DNA of 64,000 bases from Lepturacanthus savala (GCA_030544235.1 CM060470.1:19842356-19906355), one strand, 5' to 3'; shown: positions 48,055 through 58,408, counted from the stretch's first letter. Numbers and translations are program-made. The notes: generated by a model from the sequence alone, not told the origin.

Positions 48055-48345
48055 AGCGTAAAAACCCTCCGGTGTTCACCAAAAAGCCCTCAGAGCACAT
48101 CGATGATACAGAGGGCAAACTGATAAAGATTGAGGGCCGAGTCTCAGGCTCGCAGCCCATGACTGTCAGTTGGTTCAAAGATGATATTGAGATCTCCAGC
48201 TCCAACAAATACGACATCAGCTTTAAGAGTAATGTGGTTGTTCTGTGCATTAAGAGCAGCCAGGTGAGCGACAGCGGCAGGTACGCCTGTCGTGCCGCCA
48301 ACGAAGCTGGAAAAGTCTCCTGCGATGTCACTGTGGACATCTCAG
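48055..48345 (+). CDS. ttn: E52: distal Ig domain
   Basis: 291 nt, ERKNPPVFTKKPSEHIDDTE. B strand KIEGRVSG lacks Cys; VSWFKDD; RYACRAANEAG. It corresponds to the mammalian domain with ERLIPPSFTKRL just before N2A. Confidence 0.94.
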
Positions 48346-49156
48346 GTGGGTGATTTACTCCAGTGGTTCTCAACCTTGTTTGGGCAGAGGACACCAACAC
48401 ATTCTTCTCCTTCTTCTTCTCCTTTTTCTAAGAAAAAATGTGCTTCAGTCCACTGAAACTAGAAGGATTTTAATCTGAAATCAACAGTGTAACGCAGTAA
48501 CTTTAACAGGGCAAACGGATCAGAATGAGGCTATATATTAAAATATGAACAGAGAATCTCATGAAAGCCTTGTCAGTCTAAACCTGTAACTACTCACAAT
48601 ATGTTTTATGCATTGCAGCCGGAAGTTGATTTGTAGAGCTGAAACCACTAGTTGATTAGCAAAAATTAAACAGTTGAGTAACTTTGCACCTTCTCTGAAA
48701 TTAGATTTTTAAATGAGGATAGTTTTTAGCTACTTTTTGGTATGAAATACATTTTGGAGACTCAAAGACACTTCACAGAAAACAAGATAATGAAGAGAAA
48801 ACAGAAGGAAAAATGAATTAAGCACAAGTCTGAACAGGTGGATTATGAGGAGAGATTTAATACTTCATGGTTTGATGATGAAATAGGAAACTTTATTCTT
48901 CCTCAACGTGCCTTATGTTAGTTTTGTTTGTCAGTCTGAACCCAAAAATAAGTAAATCGAATTTGACTATAACAAGATATGGATCTTGTCATTATGAGAT
49001 AGAATTTCATAAATATTACAGATTTCTAAATTATCTTATGAGATTGTAAAACATTATTTCAAGATTTTCTAATTTCAAGGAAGTGATCCTGCAATTACAA
49101 ACTCAGACTTCATATAGTAACATAACAAAATGTATTTGACTGTATCTCCCCTGCAG
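48346..49156 (+). other. intron E52/E53 (811 bp) with a transposon end
   Basis: CAGTGGTTCTCAACCTTGTT at 48361 is the typical start of one hAT group; no matching right end was found. AGAGCTGAAACCACTAGTTG near 48636 resembles a fragment of the family at 44122. No exon seen. Confidence 0.45.
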
Positions 49157-49444
49157 AGGCGAAAAAGCCTCCAGTGTTTGACGTCCAGCTCAAGCCAACG
49201 ACTGTGAACGAAGGCGAGAAGCTGAGCCTCCGGTGTCATGTGGTCGGCTCTCCTCCTCTGAAGATCCAGTGGATGAAGGACAGGAAGGACTTGATGTCTG
49301 GCGGTAGCACCAAGATCAGCTTCTCTGACGGCACGGCCTGCCTCGACATCAGCGCTACCTCCAAACACGACGCCGGTGATTACCTCTGCAAGGCCAGCAA
49401 CGAGGTCGGCAGTGATTTCTGCAAGGCCAAGGTCACCATCAAAG
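49157..49444 (+). CDS. ttn: E53: last distal Ig before N2A
   Basis: 288 nt, EAKKPPVFDVQLKPTTVNEG. Core SLRCHVVG, IQWMKDR, DYLCKASNEVG. It matches mammalian EPKKPPVFDQHL. GC-rich compared with its introns. Confidence 0.94.
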
Positions 49445-49484
49445 GTAAAAGGTCAACATCTCTCAACATCTGTGTCCTCATTAA

Positions 49485-49517
49485 ATCTCTATTCTGTAGA
49501 TTCTACAGAATAGAGAT
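49485..49517. repeat. perfect hairpin sequence in intron
   Basis: ATCTCTATTCTGTAGA (49485-49500) and its exact reverse complement (49502-49517) are separated by a single base, 40 nt after the E53 donor. Confidence 0.9.
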
Positions 49518-49616
49518 AAATAAGATATTTATTAAAACAACAAACAGCATGTTCTTTAGGAAATTGGAGTGTGAATACTGGCTGTTGTCAAAGGAAAAGT
49601 ACATTTTGGTCAATTT

Positions 49617-49715
49617 TACGCTGCAAAAAATGAAATCTTATTAGGTGGAAACATATTTTCTTTGGTACATATGGACATATGTTGCAAAAAGAAATCATAA
49701 GCAAAATAGTTTTTT
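49617..49715. mobile_element. fragment related to the 57143-57912 miniature element
   Basis: GCTGCAAAAAATGAAATCTT followed by ATTAGGTGGAAACATATTTT resembles the left arm of the element in intron E65/E66. Only one end is seen. The remainder of intron 49445-49905 shows nothing else beyond the hairpin at 49485-49517. Confidence 0.45.
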
Positions 49716-49905
49716 ATGCATTTTATAAAAATCCTCATAGTTTTTCTTCTATTTTGTTCTATTTTGTTGATGAAAAGCATGATTGTTCAGATTTGTGTTT
49801 GCTTAATTAATTACTGCATAGTAATCTTACTCCATTCCTAATAATCTCATATTGTGAAAGCACACTAATCTCAGTACAACCCTGTGAATGTGTGTTGTGT
49901 TGCAG

Positions 49906-50019
49906 AGAAACCAGGAGTAGCTCCTGCACCTCGTGTTGAAACTCCTCCATCAGCTCCGGCCAAAAAACTGGACAAACTGTTCTTCATCGAGGAGCCGAAG
50001 ACAGCAAACGTCATTGAGA
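49906..50019 (+). CDS. ttn: E54: N2A, Pro-rich linker and first Ig strand
   Basis: 114 nt, phase 1 to 1: EKPGVAPAPRVETPPSAPAK then KLDKLFFIEEPKTANVIE. Matches the Pro/Ala linker that opens the N2A element before the Ig domain completed by E55. Donor GAGA|GTAAG. Confidence 0.92.
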
Positions 50020-50481
50020 GTAAGACACAACTCAAACAAAATGCACAACACACAGAGAAATTAATGCAATACTCATCATATTGAGCAAGTCAAAGCAGGG
50101 CTTCCCACACATTGACTATTGTGTGATATTGAGGAACAGAATGAACAACTACAAAAACACAATCAAACACAGCCCCCCCCCAAGATTTCAATAACAGGTG
50201 TGACCCCTCGGCTGATAACAGTTAAACAAAATTTTGCTTCAAATTCTGTTATAAGTCATCAGGGAAACATGGAATATGTGTTTCCCTGAACAAGGAGACT
50301 TTCTGGTTAGGAAATTAAAAAACAATAAAGGATTGTGTGGTATATATTGTAAATGTACACATTATGATGATGAAAATGATCAACAAAGAGGCTCCTCTAA
50401 AAGACAAGATATTTCCACATTTTTATTTTGCATGGTACAGCTGCTATGAAGTGGTTCAAATTCCATCCTTTCGCTCTACAG
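50020..50481 (+). other. intron E54/E55 (462 bp)
   Basis: AT-rich; a run of nine C occurs near 50170. No other feature seen. Confidence 0.6.
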
Positions 50482-50767
50482 AGGGCACCGCCACCTTCAT
50501 CGCAAAAGTGGGCGGCGACCCCATCCCCAGTGTGAAGTGGATGAAGGGCAAGTGGAGACAGGTGACACACGGCGGCCGAATCTCCATTGAGCAGAAGGGT
50601 CAGGAGTCCAAGCTGGAGATCAGAGAGGTGACCAAGTCAGACTCGGGTCAGTACAGGTGTGTCGCCTCCAACAGACACGGAGAGATCGAGTGCACCGCCG
50701 ACATGCATGTGGACGAGAGGAAAGAAGCTGCTCAGGTGGAGGGAGATTTACGAGCCAAACTGAAGAA
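50482..50767 (+). CDS. ttn: E55: N2A Ig domain, main part
   Basis: 286 nt, phase 1 to 2. KGTATFIAKVGGDPIPSVKW, MKGKWRQVTHGGRISIEQKG, QYRCVASNRHG, then DERKEAAQVEGDLRAKLK leading into the N2A unique sequence. It is the N-terminal Ig of N2A, next to the unique region. E54 and E55 together make one domain. Confidence 0.94.
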
Positions 50768-51291
50768 GTGAGTCTATTTGTTTGTCAGGGCTGTAAGGAA
50801 AGATGGAGTCTGAAAAATCTATTTAAAAAAAACAAAAAAACTTTTGGGGAATAAAATGACACAGATGTTTTAAATAGCTAGAAATGACAGATATTTAAGA
50901 TGTTCAATACCTCTGATGATACAGTAGCTTCGTCAAAGATTGATTTTAAAATTCAAATAAATATATATTTATAGCCTTGTGTATAAAAGATACATTTGTA
51001 GAGAGTTAAATAATTTAAATATATACATTTTTAGATTAGCAAAATTCTGAGAAAATAATAAAAAAAATTGAGATTTGGAATTATGAGTTAAAATTCAGGA
51101 TTAATTAATACTTTTAATTACCTTGTCAGCATTAAAATAGCTGTTAACACAATGAACAGGATCGCTACTGGTCACTATGATAAAACCTTTCACACTGTTT
51201 CACACAAGTAAAAACAGAATTTAAATGCTTAGTTTTTGTATCTGTTTGATGTCATGGGGGTTGAAATGTGTCTCCTTTGTCTTATTCTCAG
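50768..51291 (+). other. intron E55/E56 (524 bp)
   Basis: AT-rich, phase-2 intron; nothing else seen. Confidence 0.6.
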
Positions 51292-51559
51292 GACGCCGTC
51301 GAAGCAGAAGAGTCCACAGGAGGAGAAGGACGTCGACATTGTGGAGTTACTGAGGAACGTTGACCCCAAAGAGTATGAGAAATATGCCCGATTGTATGGA
51401 ATCACTGACTATCGTGGCCTGCTGCAGGCCATCGAGCAGCTCAAGAAGGAGAAGGCTGAAGAAAGTGGAAGACCGGAAGTGGAACGTGGAGACAGAGAGT
51501 CTGATGAGGATATGGCCCGACTAGTGGCCGACCTGCAGAAGAGGATGGAGCGAACAGAG
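51292..51559 (+). CDS. ttn: E56: N2A unique sequence
   Basis: 268 nt, phase 2 to 0. TPSKQKSPQEEKDVDIVELL, NVDPKEYEKYARLYGITDYR, then LLQAIEQLKKEKAEE and ARLVADLQKRMERTE; strongly charged and probably helical. In mammals this N2A-us region binds the muscle ankyrin repeat proteins (CARP/Ankrd1 family). The central motif is almost identical to mammals, which supports retained binding, though this is an inference. Phase 2/0 limits mean it cannot be skipped alone. Confidence 0.95.
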
Positions 51560-51584
51560 GTCAGAACTGCTTCTGTCTGAAGCA

Positions 51585-51587
<3 letters not shown>

Positions 51588-51648
<61 letters not shown>
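51588..51648. repeat. (TA)n(GA)n compound microsatellite
   Basis: TA units (about 51588-51622) pass into GA units (about 51623-51648), starting 28 nt after the E56 donor. Confidence 0.95.
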
Positions 51649-51983
51649 AGAAGTATTTCGAGTTTGGGGAAAAAAGACAAAAAAATGATAAACTTCTATT
51701 AAATAAGAATCATATTTCTTTATCAATCGCTTGTCAATGTAAATGTCAATGCTTAAAGATAACATAAATAATAAGATTACATAACAATAAGATTTTATTT
51801 TTATCCCATGGAGAAATATTTGAATTATCATAATCAAGCAGTGTACTCTTTTTTAACTGTGACATATCAAAAGAGTCATATCATCTGAATGAAATCATGC
51901 CTAATGACTATATTTCATTCACCACTGATGCAGCCAGCCTTTCTGGAAGAGTTCAGTAAATGAAAAAAATTAAAATATATTCA

Positions 51984-52341
51984 GTCAGTTTCTATACCTG
52001 CTTATTCCTCATTAGGGTCACAGGGGTCTGCTGGAGCCTATCCCAGCGCGTTACGGCAAGAGGCAGGGATACACCCCAGATGGTCGCCAGCCAATCGTGG
52101 GGCACACACACCATTCACTCACACACTCACACCTACGGGCAATTTAGAGTTGCCAATTAACCTCAGCATGTTTTTGGACTGTGGGAGGAAGCTGGAGTAC
52201 CCGGTGAAAACCCACGCAGACACGGGGAGAACATGCAAACTCCACACAGAAAGGTCCCAGACCCAGGACCAAGGAGGTCTTGAACCTGCGACCTTCTTAC
52301 TGTGAGGCAACAGCGCTAACCCCTGCGCCACCGTGTCGCCC
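51984..52341 (-). mobile_element. tRNA-derived SINE (DANA-like), copy 1
   Basis: Read on the minus strand it starts GGGCGACACGGTGGCGCAGG (A-box-like TGGCGCAGGGG). It has a B-box-like GGTTCAAGACC and the conserved GAGTTTGCATGTTCTCCCCG body. AAAATATATTCA at 51972-51983 and 52342-52353 is a 12-bp target-site duplication. It lies in intron E56/E57 (51560-52586), which holds no exon. Confidence 0.8.
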
Positions 52342-52586
52342 AAAATATATTCATATTCACCAAAATAAAACATCCCAAAAGTCTTGTTTTGGCACCAATA
52401 TCAAAAACATTCAACAATAATAGTTTACAACTGAAATTTCTCTGTCAGTCAATTTCAAGATTGAACTAATTATGGGGTAAAATTGTCTCTGTAAGTCTAG
52501 GAGCAGGTGACCAATCATGACACAGATTAGAAGAGTCTTTTTTTATCTATAGTAAATGTGATTTTTTTCCTTTGTGCCTCCGGCAG

Positions 52587-52854
52587 CCTGTTACCGTGGT
52601 GAAGGACATCTCTGATCAGTCTGTCTTCACCAACAAAGTGGCTGTGTTCGAGTGTGAGATCAAGATCAACTACCCAGAGATCACTCTGTCCTGGTACAAG
52701 GGAACTCAGAAACTGGACACCAGCGACAAGTACGACATCAGCATCAGCGGCGACCGCCATCTGCTGAAAATCAAGAATTGCCAATCATCCGACCAGGGCA
52801 ACTACAGGGTGGTCTGTGGGCCGCACATCTCTAGCGCCAAGCTCACCGTCACAG
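52587..52854 (+). CDS. ttn: E57: N2A Ig domain
   Basis: 268 nt, phase 0 to 1. PVTVVKDISDQSVFTNKVAV, FECEIKINYPEITLSWYKG, NYRVVCGPHISSAKLTVT. It directly follows N2A-us; in mammals this domain lies in the region bound by calpain-3. Acceptor CCGGCAG|. Confidence 0.95.
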
Positions 52855-52917
52855 GTCTGTACTGACACATCTGCAGCTGGTTAAAGGTTCTGATAAAATA
52901 TTACAAAGTAAGTGTGT

Positions 52918-53160
52918 GGCTAACGATTATTTTCAATGTCAATTCATCTATCAATTAGTTGTTTGGTTTATAAAATGGTGTAAAATACTGATCACTGTTT
53001 CCCAAAGCTGACGATGCAACCTAAAGGCACCAGAAGATAGTCAGATTCTAGAATTTTCTTTTTAAAAATGACTCATCAATTAATCGATTATCAATATAGT
53101 TAGCGATTAATGTAATGGTTGGCAACTAATGGATTAAAAGACTAATTGTTGCAGCTCTAT
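52918..53160. mobile_element. hAT-like element remnant, copy 2
   Basis: Shares TGTAAAATACTGATCACTGT, TTTCCCAAAGCTGA, AGTTAGCGATTAATGTAATG and the terminus TTGTTGCAGCTCTA with the copy at 44122-44470; the left end is decayed. The rest of intron 52855-53630 shows nothing further. Confidence 0.65.
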
Positions 53161-53630
53161 GGTTCTATGATCACGAATTGAACGAAGCTGTTAATTGAGC
53201 TCAAAATAAATTAATAAATCCAACTACACAAAGCAACATCATTATAATATTTATATTTATTTAGCTATGGTTTGAGATAAATATTATGTCTCTATAGTTG
53301 CTCTGTGTTTTAATTCACTAACAAGAGAGTAACTTTTTGTGTCTGCTGAGACTGAACTAGACAGAAAACTAGAAGGTAAAAGAGGCAAAAAAGCTCTGTA
53401 CAGCTGCAAATTTGATGATACTTTTCTGTGGGTTCAGTACCATGAGAGACAGCTTTTGATTCACTGTTAATCTAAAAAAAATATTGATTGGAGTTTTAAG
53501 TGCATTTAAATCAACAATCGATACTTCCAAACTTCTTTACTTAAGATTTAACTAAACAAAGATGTTGTTGAGTTATTTTGGAATGTATATCTTGTGATAG
53601 ATTCTCTGTTCTTTATGTTTTGTCTTTTAG

Positions 53631-53891
53631 AAGCGGAGGTTGAGAAGCATCTGCAGGACACTTCGGGTAAGGAAGGCCACTCGTGCACTCTGTCTTGTCA
53701 GTTGTCCATCCCTAACGTAGAGGCACAGTGGTTTAAAAATGGGAAGCAGTTAGAGATGAAGGGCAGGTACACGTCTGAGGTGAAACACAAGGTTCAGAAA
53801 CTTCTGATCAGTGAGCTGAAGCCCGAAGACCAGGGCCAATACACCTGCAGGTACCAGAACCTGGAGTCCTCAGCCGACCTCTGGGTGGAAG
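53631..53891 (+). CDS. ttn: E58: N2A Ig domain
   Basis: 261 nt, phase 1 to 1. EAEVEKHLQDTSGKEGHSCT, LSCQLSIPNVEAQWFKNG, QYTCRYQNLESSADLWVE. It matches mammalian EPAWERHLQDV, the second Ig after N2A-us. Confidence 0.94.
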
Positions 53892-54271
53892 GTTTGTACC
53901 TGGAAACCATCCTGCAACCTTCTAGACGTGGTGGATGTTCTACCCAATCACTAACCTCTTACAACCTCCCCTCACCAAACTCTGACACTAATGCTGGAGA
54001 TTTGGATTTTGCCCTCTTTTTTTCTCTTTCTTCTGGATTTCCTAGAAAAAGAAAAACTTCCGCCATCATCTTATTCATTGTCTTCTTACATTCGTCTTGA
54101 CTCAAAACCCTCAACAACCAGTCATCATAACCTTTCCATAAACATTCCTCTGACCATCATTTCTAACCCTGATGTTGGATGTTGTGTCGATGAAAACTAC
54201 CATTCAAGTTTTGTCATACATTCCTGGTTCTGCCGAACACGTTTACCCATTCACATCTTTATCTGTTTTAG
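53892..54271 (+). other. intron E58/E59 (380 bp)
   Basis: C/T-rich with no recognisable feature. Open frames here are not titin-like. Confidence 0.6.
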
Positions 54272-54481
54272 CTGAACAAATTCATTTCACCAAACGCATC
54301 CACAACATCGAAGTCAACGAGCGCCAGTCGGCCACCTTTGAGTGTGAGGTGTCCTTCGACAATGCGATCGTTTCTTGGTACAAAGACACCTGGGAACTGA
54401 AAGAGAGCCCCAAGTACAACTTCACAAGCGAGGGCCGAAGACATTTCATGGTCATCCGAAACGTGGCCATTGAAGACGAAG
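54272..54481 (+). CDS. ttn: E59: last N2A Ig domain, first part
   Basis: 210 nt, phase 1 to 1. AEQIHFTKRIHNIEVNERQS, FECEVSFDNAIVSWYKDT, ending at VAIEDE. Mammalian titin has the same AEPIQFTKRIQN domain here. The split by E60 falls just before the F strand. Confidence 0.94.
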
Positions 54482-54598
54482 GTGTGTAGACGTCATGGAG
54501 GCCCGTCCAAAAGCCCTGTAGAGTTTTTCCTCAATCATCATTGTTTTTTTTTTTTCATGACTTCAGTGTTAAACGTCTTTATTACTAATCCCATGTAG

Positions 54599-54676
54599 GC
54601 GTGTACTCAGTGATTGTGAGGTTGGAGCCCAGAGGGGAGGCTAAGAGCACAGCTGAGCTTTATTTGTCTGGCAAAG
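54599..54676 (+). CDS. ttn: E60: last N2A Ig domain, final strands
   Basis: 78 nt, phase 1 to 1, encoding GVYSVIVRLEPRGEAKSTAE then LYLSGK between CATGTAG| and AAAG|GTACT. Skipping E60 would remove strands F-G of the domain in frame. Confidence 0.93.
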
Positions 54677-54774
54677 GTACTGTTCCTAGTCAGGCGTCAC
54701 TTTTAATGTTTCTGTGCAGCTTTTGTATGTTTCTGTGTTTAACATATCTGTTCGTTCTTCCCCCTTTTTCACAG

Positions 54775-54801
54775 AAATTGAAATAGCAATGGTTCCCTTT
54801 G
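54775..54801 (+). CDS. ttn: E61: nine-codon exon at PEVK start
   Basis: 27 nt, phase 1 to 1, EIEIAMVPF, between TTTCACAG| and TTTG|GTAAG. It corresponds to the KEIKLELKP segment after the last N2A Ig in mammals. The smallest exon in the window. Confidence 0.85.
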
Positions 54802-55378
54802 GTAAGTATCACACCATTGACAACTTCAATTAAAACACAACATTTTAGGAAAATCCTTGTTGCCGGCTGTGCCAGAGTCAAATGATAAGATGAAGACCAG
54901 TGTAACCTCTGTAAATATGTTACACCTATTTCAGCACAAACACTGGAAGCATAGGGAAAATTATAGAAACAGGAAGCATAATTGATATAATGTCAGGTGT
55001 TTTCAGTTGGCCGAGTATTCAAGATCATGTTTAAATAGACCTGTTGAGCTTGATCTTGAGATTATAAATGATTATTGACTGACATCAGCTGAACTTGAAA
55101 TCATATAAATTAATGCTTGAAAGAATGTGAATTATTTTCTGTAACGCTTAGAAACTGAAAGAACTATAAGACAAAAAGGATAAAATATATGTAGATTCTC
55201 TCTGGGAACTCTGGGGAACATGAGGATTTTCTTAAATGTCAGACTGGTCTTTAAATAACAGAACAATTGACTTCAGCTATTCATGTTTTTTTTAGTACTA
55301 TATTTTTCATTAATAAATATATTGTAATAGTTTATGTAAAGTATAGATGTGGTGTGAACCATATTCCATATTCTATAG
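54802..55378 (+). other. intron E61/E62 (577 bp)
   Basis: AT-rich; no extra mini-exon could be supported. Confidence 0.5.
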
Positions 55379-55435
55379 ATATCCCAGACTCCTCAGTTCA
55401 GAGGCCTGAAGTAGCTTCATCAGTTGCAATCCAAG
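55379..55435 (+). CDS. ttn: E62: PEVK exon
   Basis: 57 nt, phase 1 to 1, DIPDSSVQRPEVASSVAIQ, between TTCTATAG| and CAAG|GTAAG. DIPDS is conserved with mammalian PPDIPDSRVP. Confidence 0.9.
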
Positions 55436-55594
55436 GTAAGAATGGATCGGGTACAGATTCTAACTTGAGATTAAATAAAATATGAATTCAGCAAATTAAA
55501 TCTTAATTCATCTCTGGCTAAAATCTTGAATTTTCAATGGCTAATAATAATCAATCATTTTGATTAAACTTAACATGTTTTTTATCTTTTAAAG

Positions 55595-55639
55595 AATCTG
55601 CCGAATTCTATCATTATGAAGAAGAGATTGAACATAGAG
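55595..55639 (+). CDS. ttn: E63: acidic Tyr-rich PEVK mini-exon
   Basis: 45 nt, phase 1 to 1, ESAEFYHYEEEIEHR, between CTTTTAAAG| and AGAG|GTATT. Paralogue of E64. It belongs to the Glu-rich rather than the PPAK-type PEVK motif. Confidence 0.83.
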
Positions 55640-55844
55640 GTATTTCTGATTTTATTGCCCCTATTTACATTTTACCACCTTCATCTTGACAAGATTATAC
55701 ATAAAAATGTATTTTACATTACTTGAGCGACATACATATATACACACCTCACTAATGAATTAATCCAGACTTCTCAACACGGATTGAAACTCATGTGTTT
55801 GTTGTTAATAACTGAAGCAAAAAAAACATTTTTGTTTTTCTAAG

Positions 55845-55892
55845 AATTAGCTGAATATTCATATCACTATGAAGAGGAGGTGGAGCAGAGAG
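55845..55892 (+). CDS. ttn: E64: acidic Tyr-rich PEVK mini-exon
   Basis: 48 nt, phase 1 to 1, ELAEYSYHYEEEVEQR, between TTTCTAAG| and AGAG|GTACA. Its close match to E63 shows a local exon duplication. Confidence 0.83.
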
Positions 55893-56642
55893 GTACAACA
55901 TGGTGTTGTTTTTTTTTTTTTTAACACAAACCTCATCCTGTGTCACCATTGGCCATCTGAGCAGATCTGGGGAAAACCAAGCTGAGAAAATTTTGTTTTT
56001 ATTAATACATAAAAAAAAAAAAATATGTTTACAGCATGATGATTTCTGTTAACTCTGAATATCCAAAAAGTGAAATAAAATGTGAAAACAATTCAGATGG
56101 TTACAGATGGTTGTACATTTATAGATTTTTATAGATATAGTATATTTATCTCAATTTTCCCAAATCTGCCTCTTACCTTCATCATAACATCATTCATTGT
56201 GGTGTCAGACCCATTTCTGCATATATATTTTTCAGAACACAAATGCAAATATAATTTCACTGTAAAGTCTTTGTCCTGTTAAATACACTCATGCAATGAG
56301 TCTTGTGTCACTTTATATGTTATTTGTGTTTGTCCAACATCTAAAGATGGTTTGCTGCAAGCTGCCCACTCTTTAACTTTTCATCCCATCTTCCATTGTT
56401 CCATCTTCACTAACTTTGCTCCTGTTGACATTTCGCGATTTCAAAGTCTATCGTCTTGATGGTTTTGGCTACAATCAAACTGTAAATCTGTGTGAAACCT
56501 GACATCCAGTGATGGAAAGCGAATGTTGTCTAGTTTAAAACTGGGTATCACCTGCTGTAACATGAACAGTGACTTTATTCAACTGTGAAATGACATCACT
56601 CACCACCGTTCCTTTGTCAATTTTGTGGTTGTCACTCTTTAG
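55893..56642 (+). other. intron E64/E65 (750 bp)
   Basis: AT-rich, poly-T near 55911 and poly-A near 56012. No exon or named repeat supported. Confidence 0.5.
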
Positions 56643-56702
56643 TCGAGTATCAGAGCCGGACAGAAGAGACTGTAATGGAACAAGTGTCCACAATCAAAAA
56701 AG
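56643..56702 (+). CDS. ttn: E65: PEVK exon
   Basis: 60 nt, phase 1 to 1, VEYQSRTEETVMEQVSTIKK, between CTCTTTAG| and AAAG|GTATC. Confidence 0.82.
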
Positions 56703-57142
56703 GTATCACAGTATTCCCTAAGATAGGCATCGTCTGCTAATACATGTGTTTGCGTATGTGTGTTTGAGCCGATCTTAACCATGGCTCTCTCTTAATGTCT
56801 GTTTCAGAGGTTTATATTTGTTTGTTTGTTACATAATCCTTTTTCTTCTGTGTTTACTTTGGTCAAAATTACCTCTCCTATTCATTTTGATGTCCATTTA
56901 GCAATTATTCTGTCTTCTGCTTAACTCCTAATAACCTCTTTGTTTTGTTCTACCCCTAAAGCATGGGTAATTATTGTGTGTTATCATAATATATTATAAT
57001 AACAATAACCCTGCACATACAGTTGTATTTTTAGTCCACAGATTTAATGGTAAATTGTCAAGTTTAATAAAGTTTAGTTAAATTGTAAATATTTTAACTG
57101 TTTTTTTCGGACTACTTTTTACGTGACATAAAACATATTCTA

Positions 57143-57912
57143 AACTGCAAGAAATGATATCTTATTAGATGAAATATTTGTACAGTAAGTCTAATATTGA
57201 GTTGAATTATCTTGTCAGATAAATTTGGATTTCAAATTTTCAATTCAATTTGGTTCATAGAAAATAAGATTACATTGAGAATTATGAGAGTCTAAAATAT
57301 GAGATAAAAAATTAGATAAATTAGAGTCCAAAATATAACACAAAATATAAAAATAAAAAAAAACAGAATTAGATAAAACAACAAATATTAGATAAAATAT
57401 TGGATAAAAAGATGGTGGCGCAGGGGTTAGCGCTGTTGCCTCACAGGAAGAAGGTCACATGTTCAAGACCTCCTTGGTCCTGGATCTGGGACCTTTCTGT
57501 GTGGAGTTTGCATGTTCTCCCCGTGTCTGCGTGGGTTTTCACCGGGTACTCCAGCTTCCTCCCACAGTCCAAAAACATGCTGAGGTTAATTGGCAACTCT
57601 AAATTGCCCGTAGGTGTGAGTGTGTGAGTGAATGGTGTGTGTGCCCCACGATTGGCTGGCGACCATCTGGGGTGTATCCCTGCCTCTTGCCGTAACGCGC
57701 TGGGATAGGCTCCAGCAGACCCCTGTGACCCTAATGAGGAATAAGCAGGTATAGAAACTGACTGAATATATTTTAATTTTTAAAATCACAAAAAAAACTT
57801 GAGTAAGCAAAATTATCTGCCAGTGGTAAGATAATTTAAATAATTATATTCAATATTCGACTTATTGTACCAAATGCAAGATATTTTTACATAAGATTTA
57901 ATTTCTTGCTGT
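57143..57912. mobile_element. miniature inverted-repeat element, interrupted by SINE
   Basis: The left arm (ACTGCAAGAAATGATATCTT, 57143 on; TAAGTCTAATATTGAGTTGA) and right arm (to about 57912; reverse complement ACAGCAAGAAATTAAATCTT, TAAGTCGAATATTGAATATA) are imperfect reverse complements of about 80 bp. The SINE at 57411 sits between them. It occupies most of intron E65/E66 (56703-57987); the remainder is AT-rich. Confidence 0.6.
57411..57781 (+). mobile_element. tRNA-derived SINE (DANA-like), copy 2
   Basis: Starts GATGGTGGCGCAGGGGTTAG and runs through the same body as copy 1 in the opposite orientation. Only about four base differences are visible, all in the first 90 bp. It continues past the SINE body through TGAATATATTTTAATTTTT, which is also the 3' flank of copy 1. 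Confidence 0.8.
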
Positions 57913-57987
57913 GTAGGTGCGTATGTTTTTATAATTAACGTTTTCTGGAAGTGACAATGATCCTGGATATTTTCATGTCTCTTCCAG

Positions 57988-58059
57988 ATGCCAGAGTTCC
58001 CATTGAGGAGGCAGTGAAGACCAAGAAAGTAGAAATGAGGCAGGAGATTCCTTCTAAAG
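57988..58059 (+). CDS. ttn: E66: PEVK exon
   Basis: 72 nt, phase 1 to 1, DARVPIEEAVKTKKVEMRQE then IPSK, between CTTCCAG| and AAAG|GTACC. The first exon with the uniform AAAG|GTAC donor. Confidence 0.88.
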
Positions 58060-58339
58060 GTACCAGAGACATGACCGAGGCAGACTGCTGCCACTCAGCA
58101 CTCTGTCCTGCAAAAGCAAAATACTCACAAACATGTTCTATCCTCTGCTACTAAAACCTTTTTTAGCTTTCAGTCACTTCTGATTTTCTTTGAATCTTTA
58201 AGTCTTTTATTTAATTTCTTGTAGACCTGTCATTACATTTTCTACTGTAATGTCCCCTGTCTTCTACCAAACTTCTCTGCTTCACATGCAAATACAAAAC
58301 ATCTTTCATTTGACGTTAACACAGTCAGTGTCTTTTAAG

Positions 58340-58408
58340 TCTCCAAAGTTGAGGAGAAGCCAGAAGAGAAGCCGACAACAGCTGTGAAGGAGCCGCCAAC
58401 ACCGAAAG
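58340..58408 (+). CDS. ttn: E67: PEVK exon
   Basis: 69 nt, phase 1 to 1, VSKVEEKPEEKPTTAVKEPP then TPK, between TCTTTTAAG| and AAAG|GTACC. No Met, and too short for an open-frame search. Confidence 0.88.

Noticed and set aside
52119..52373. Open frame in SINE copy 1, also found at 57400-57627
   Set aside because: The same translation occurs in both SINE copies; SINEs do not encode protein.
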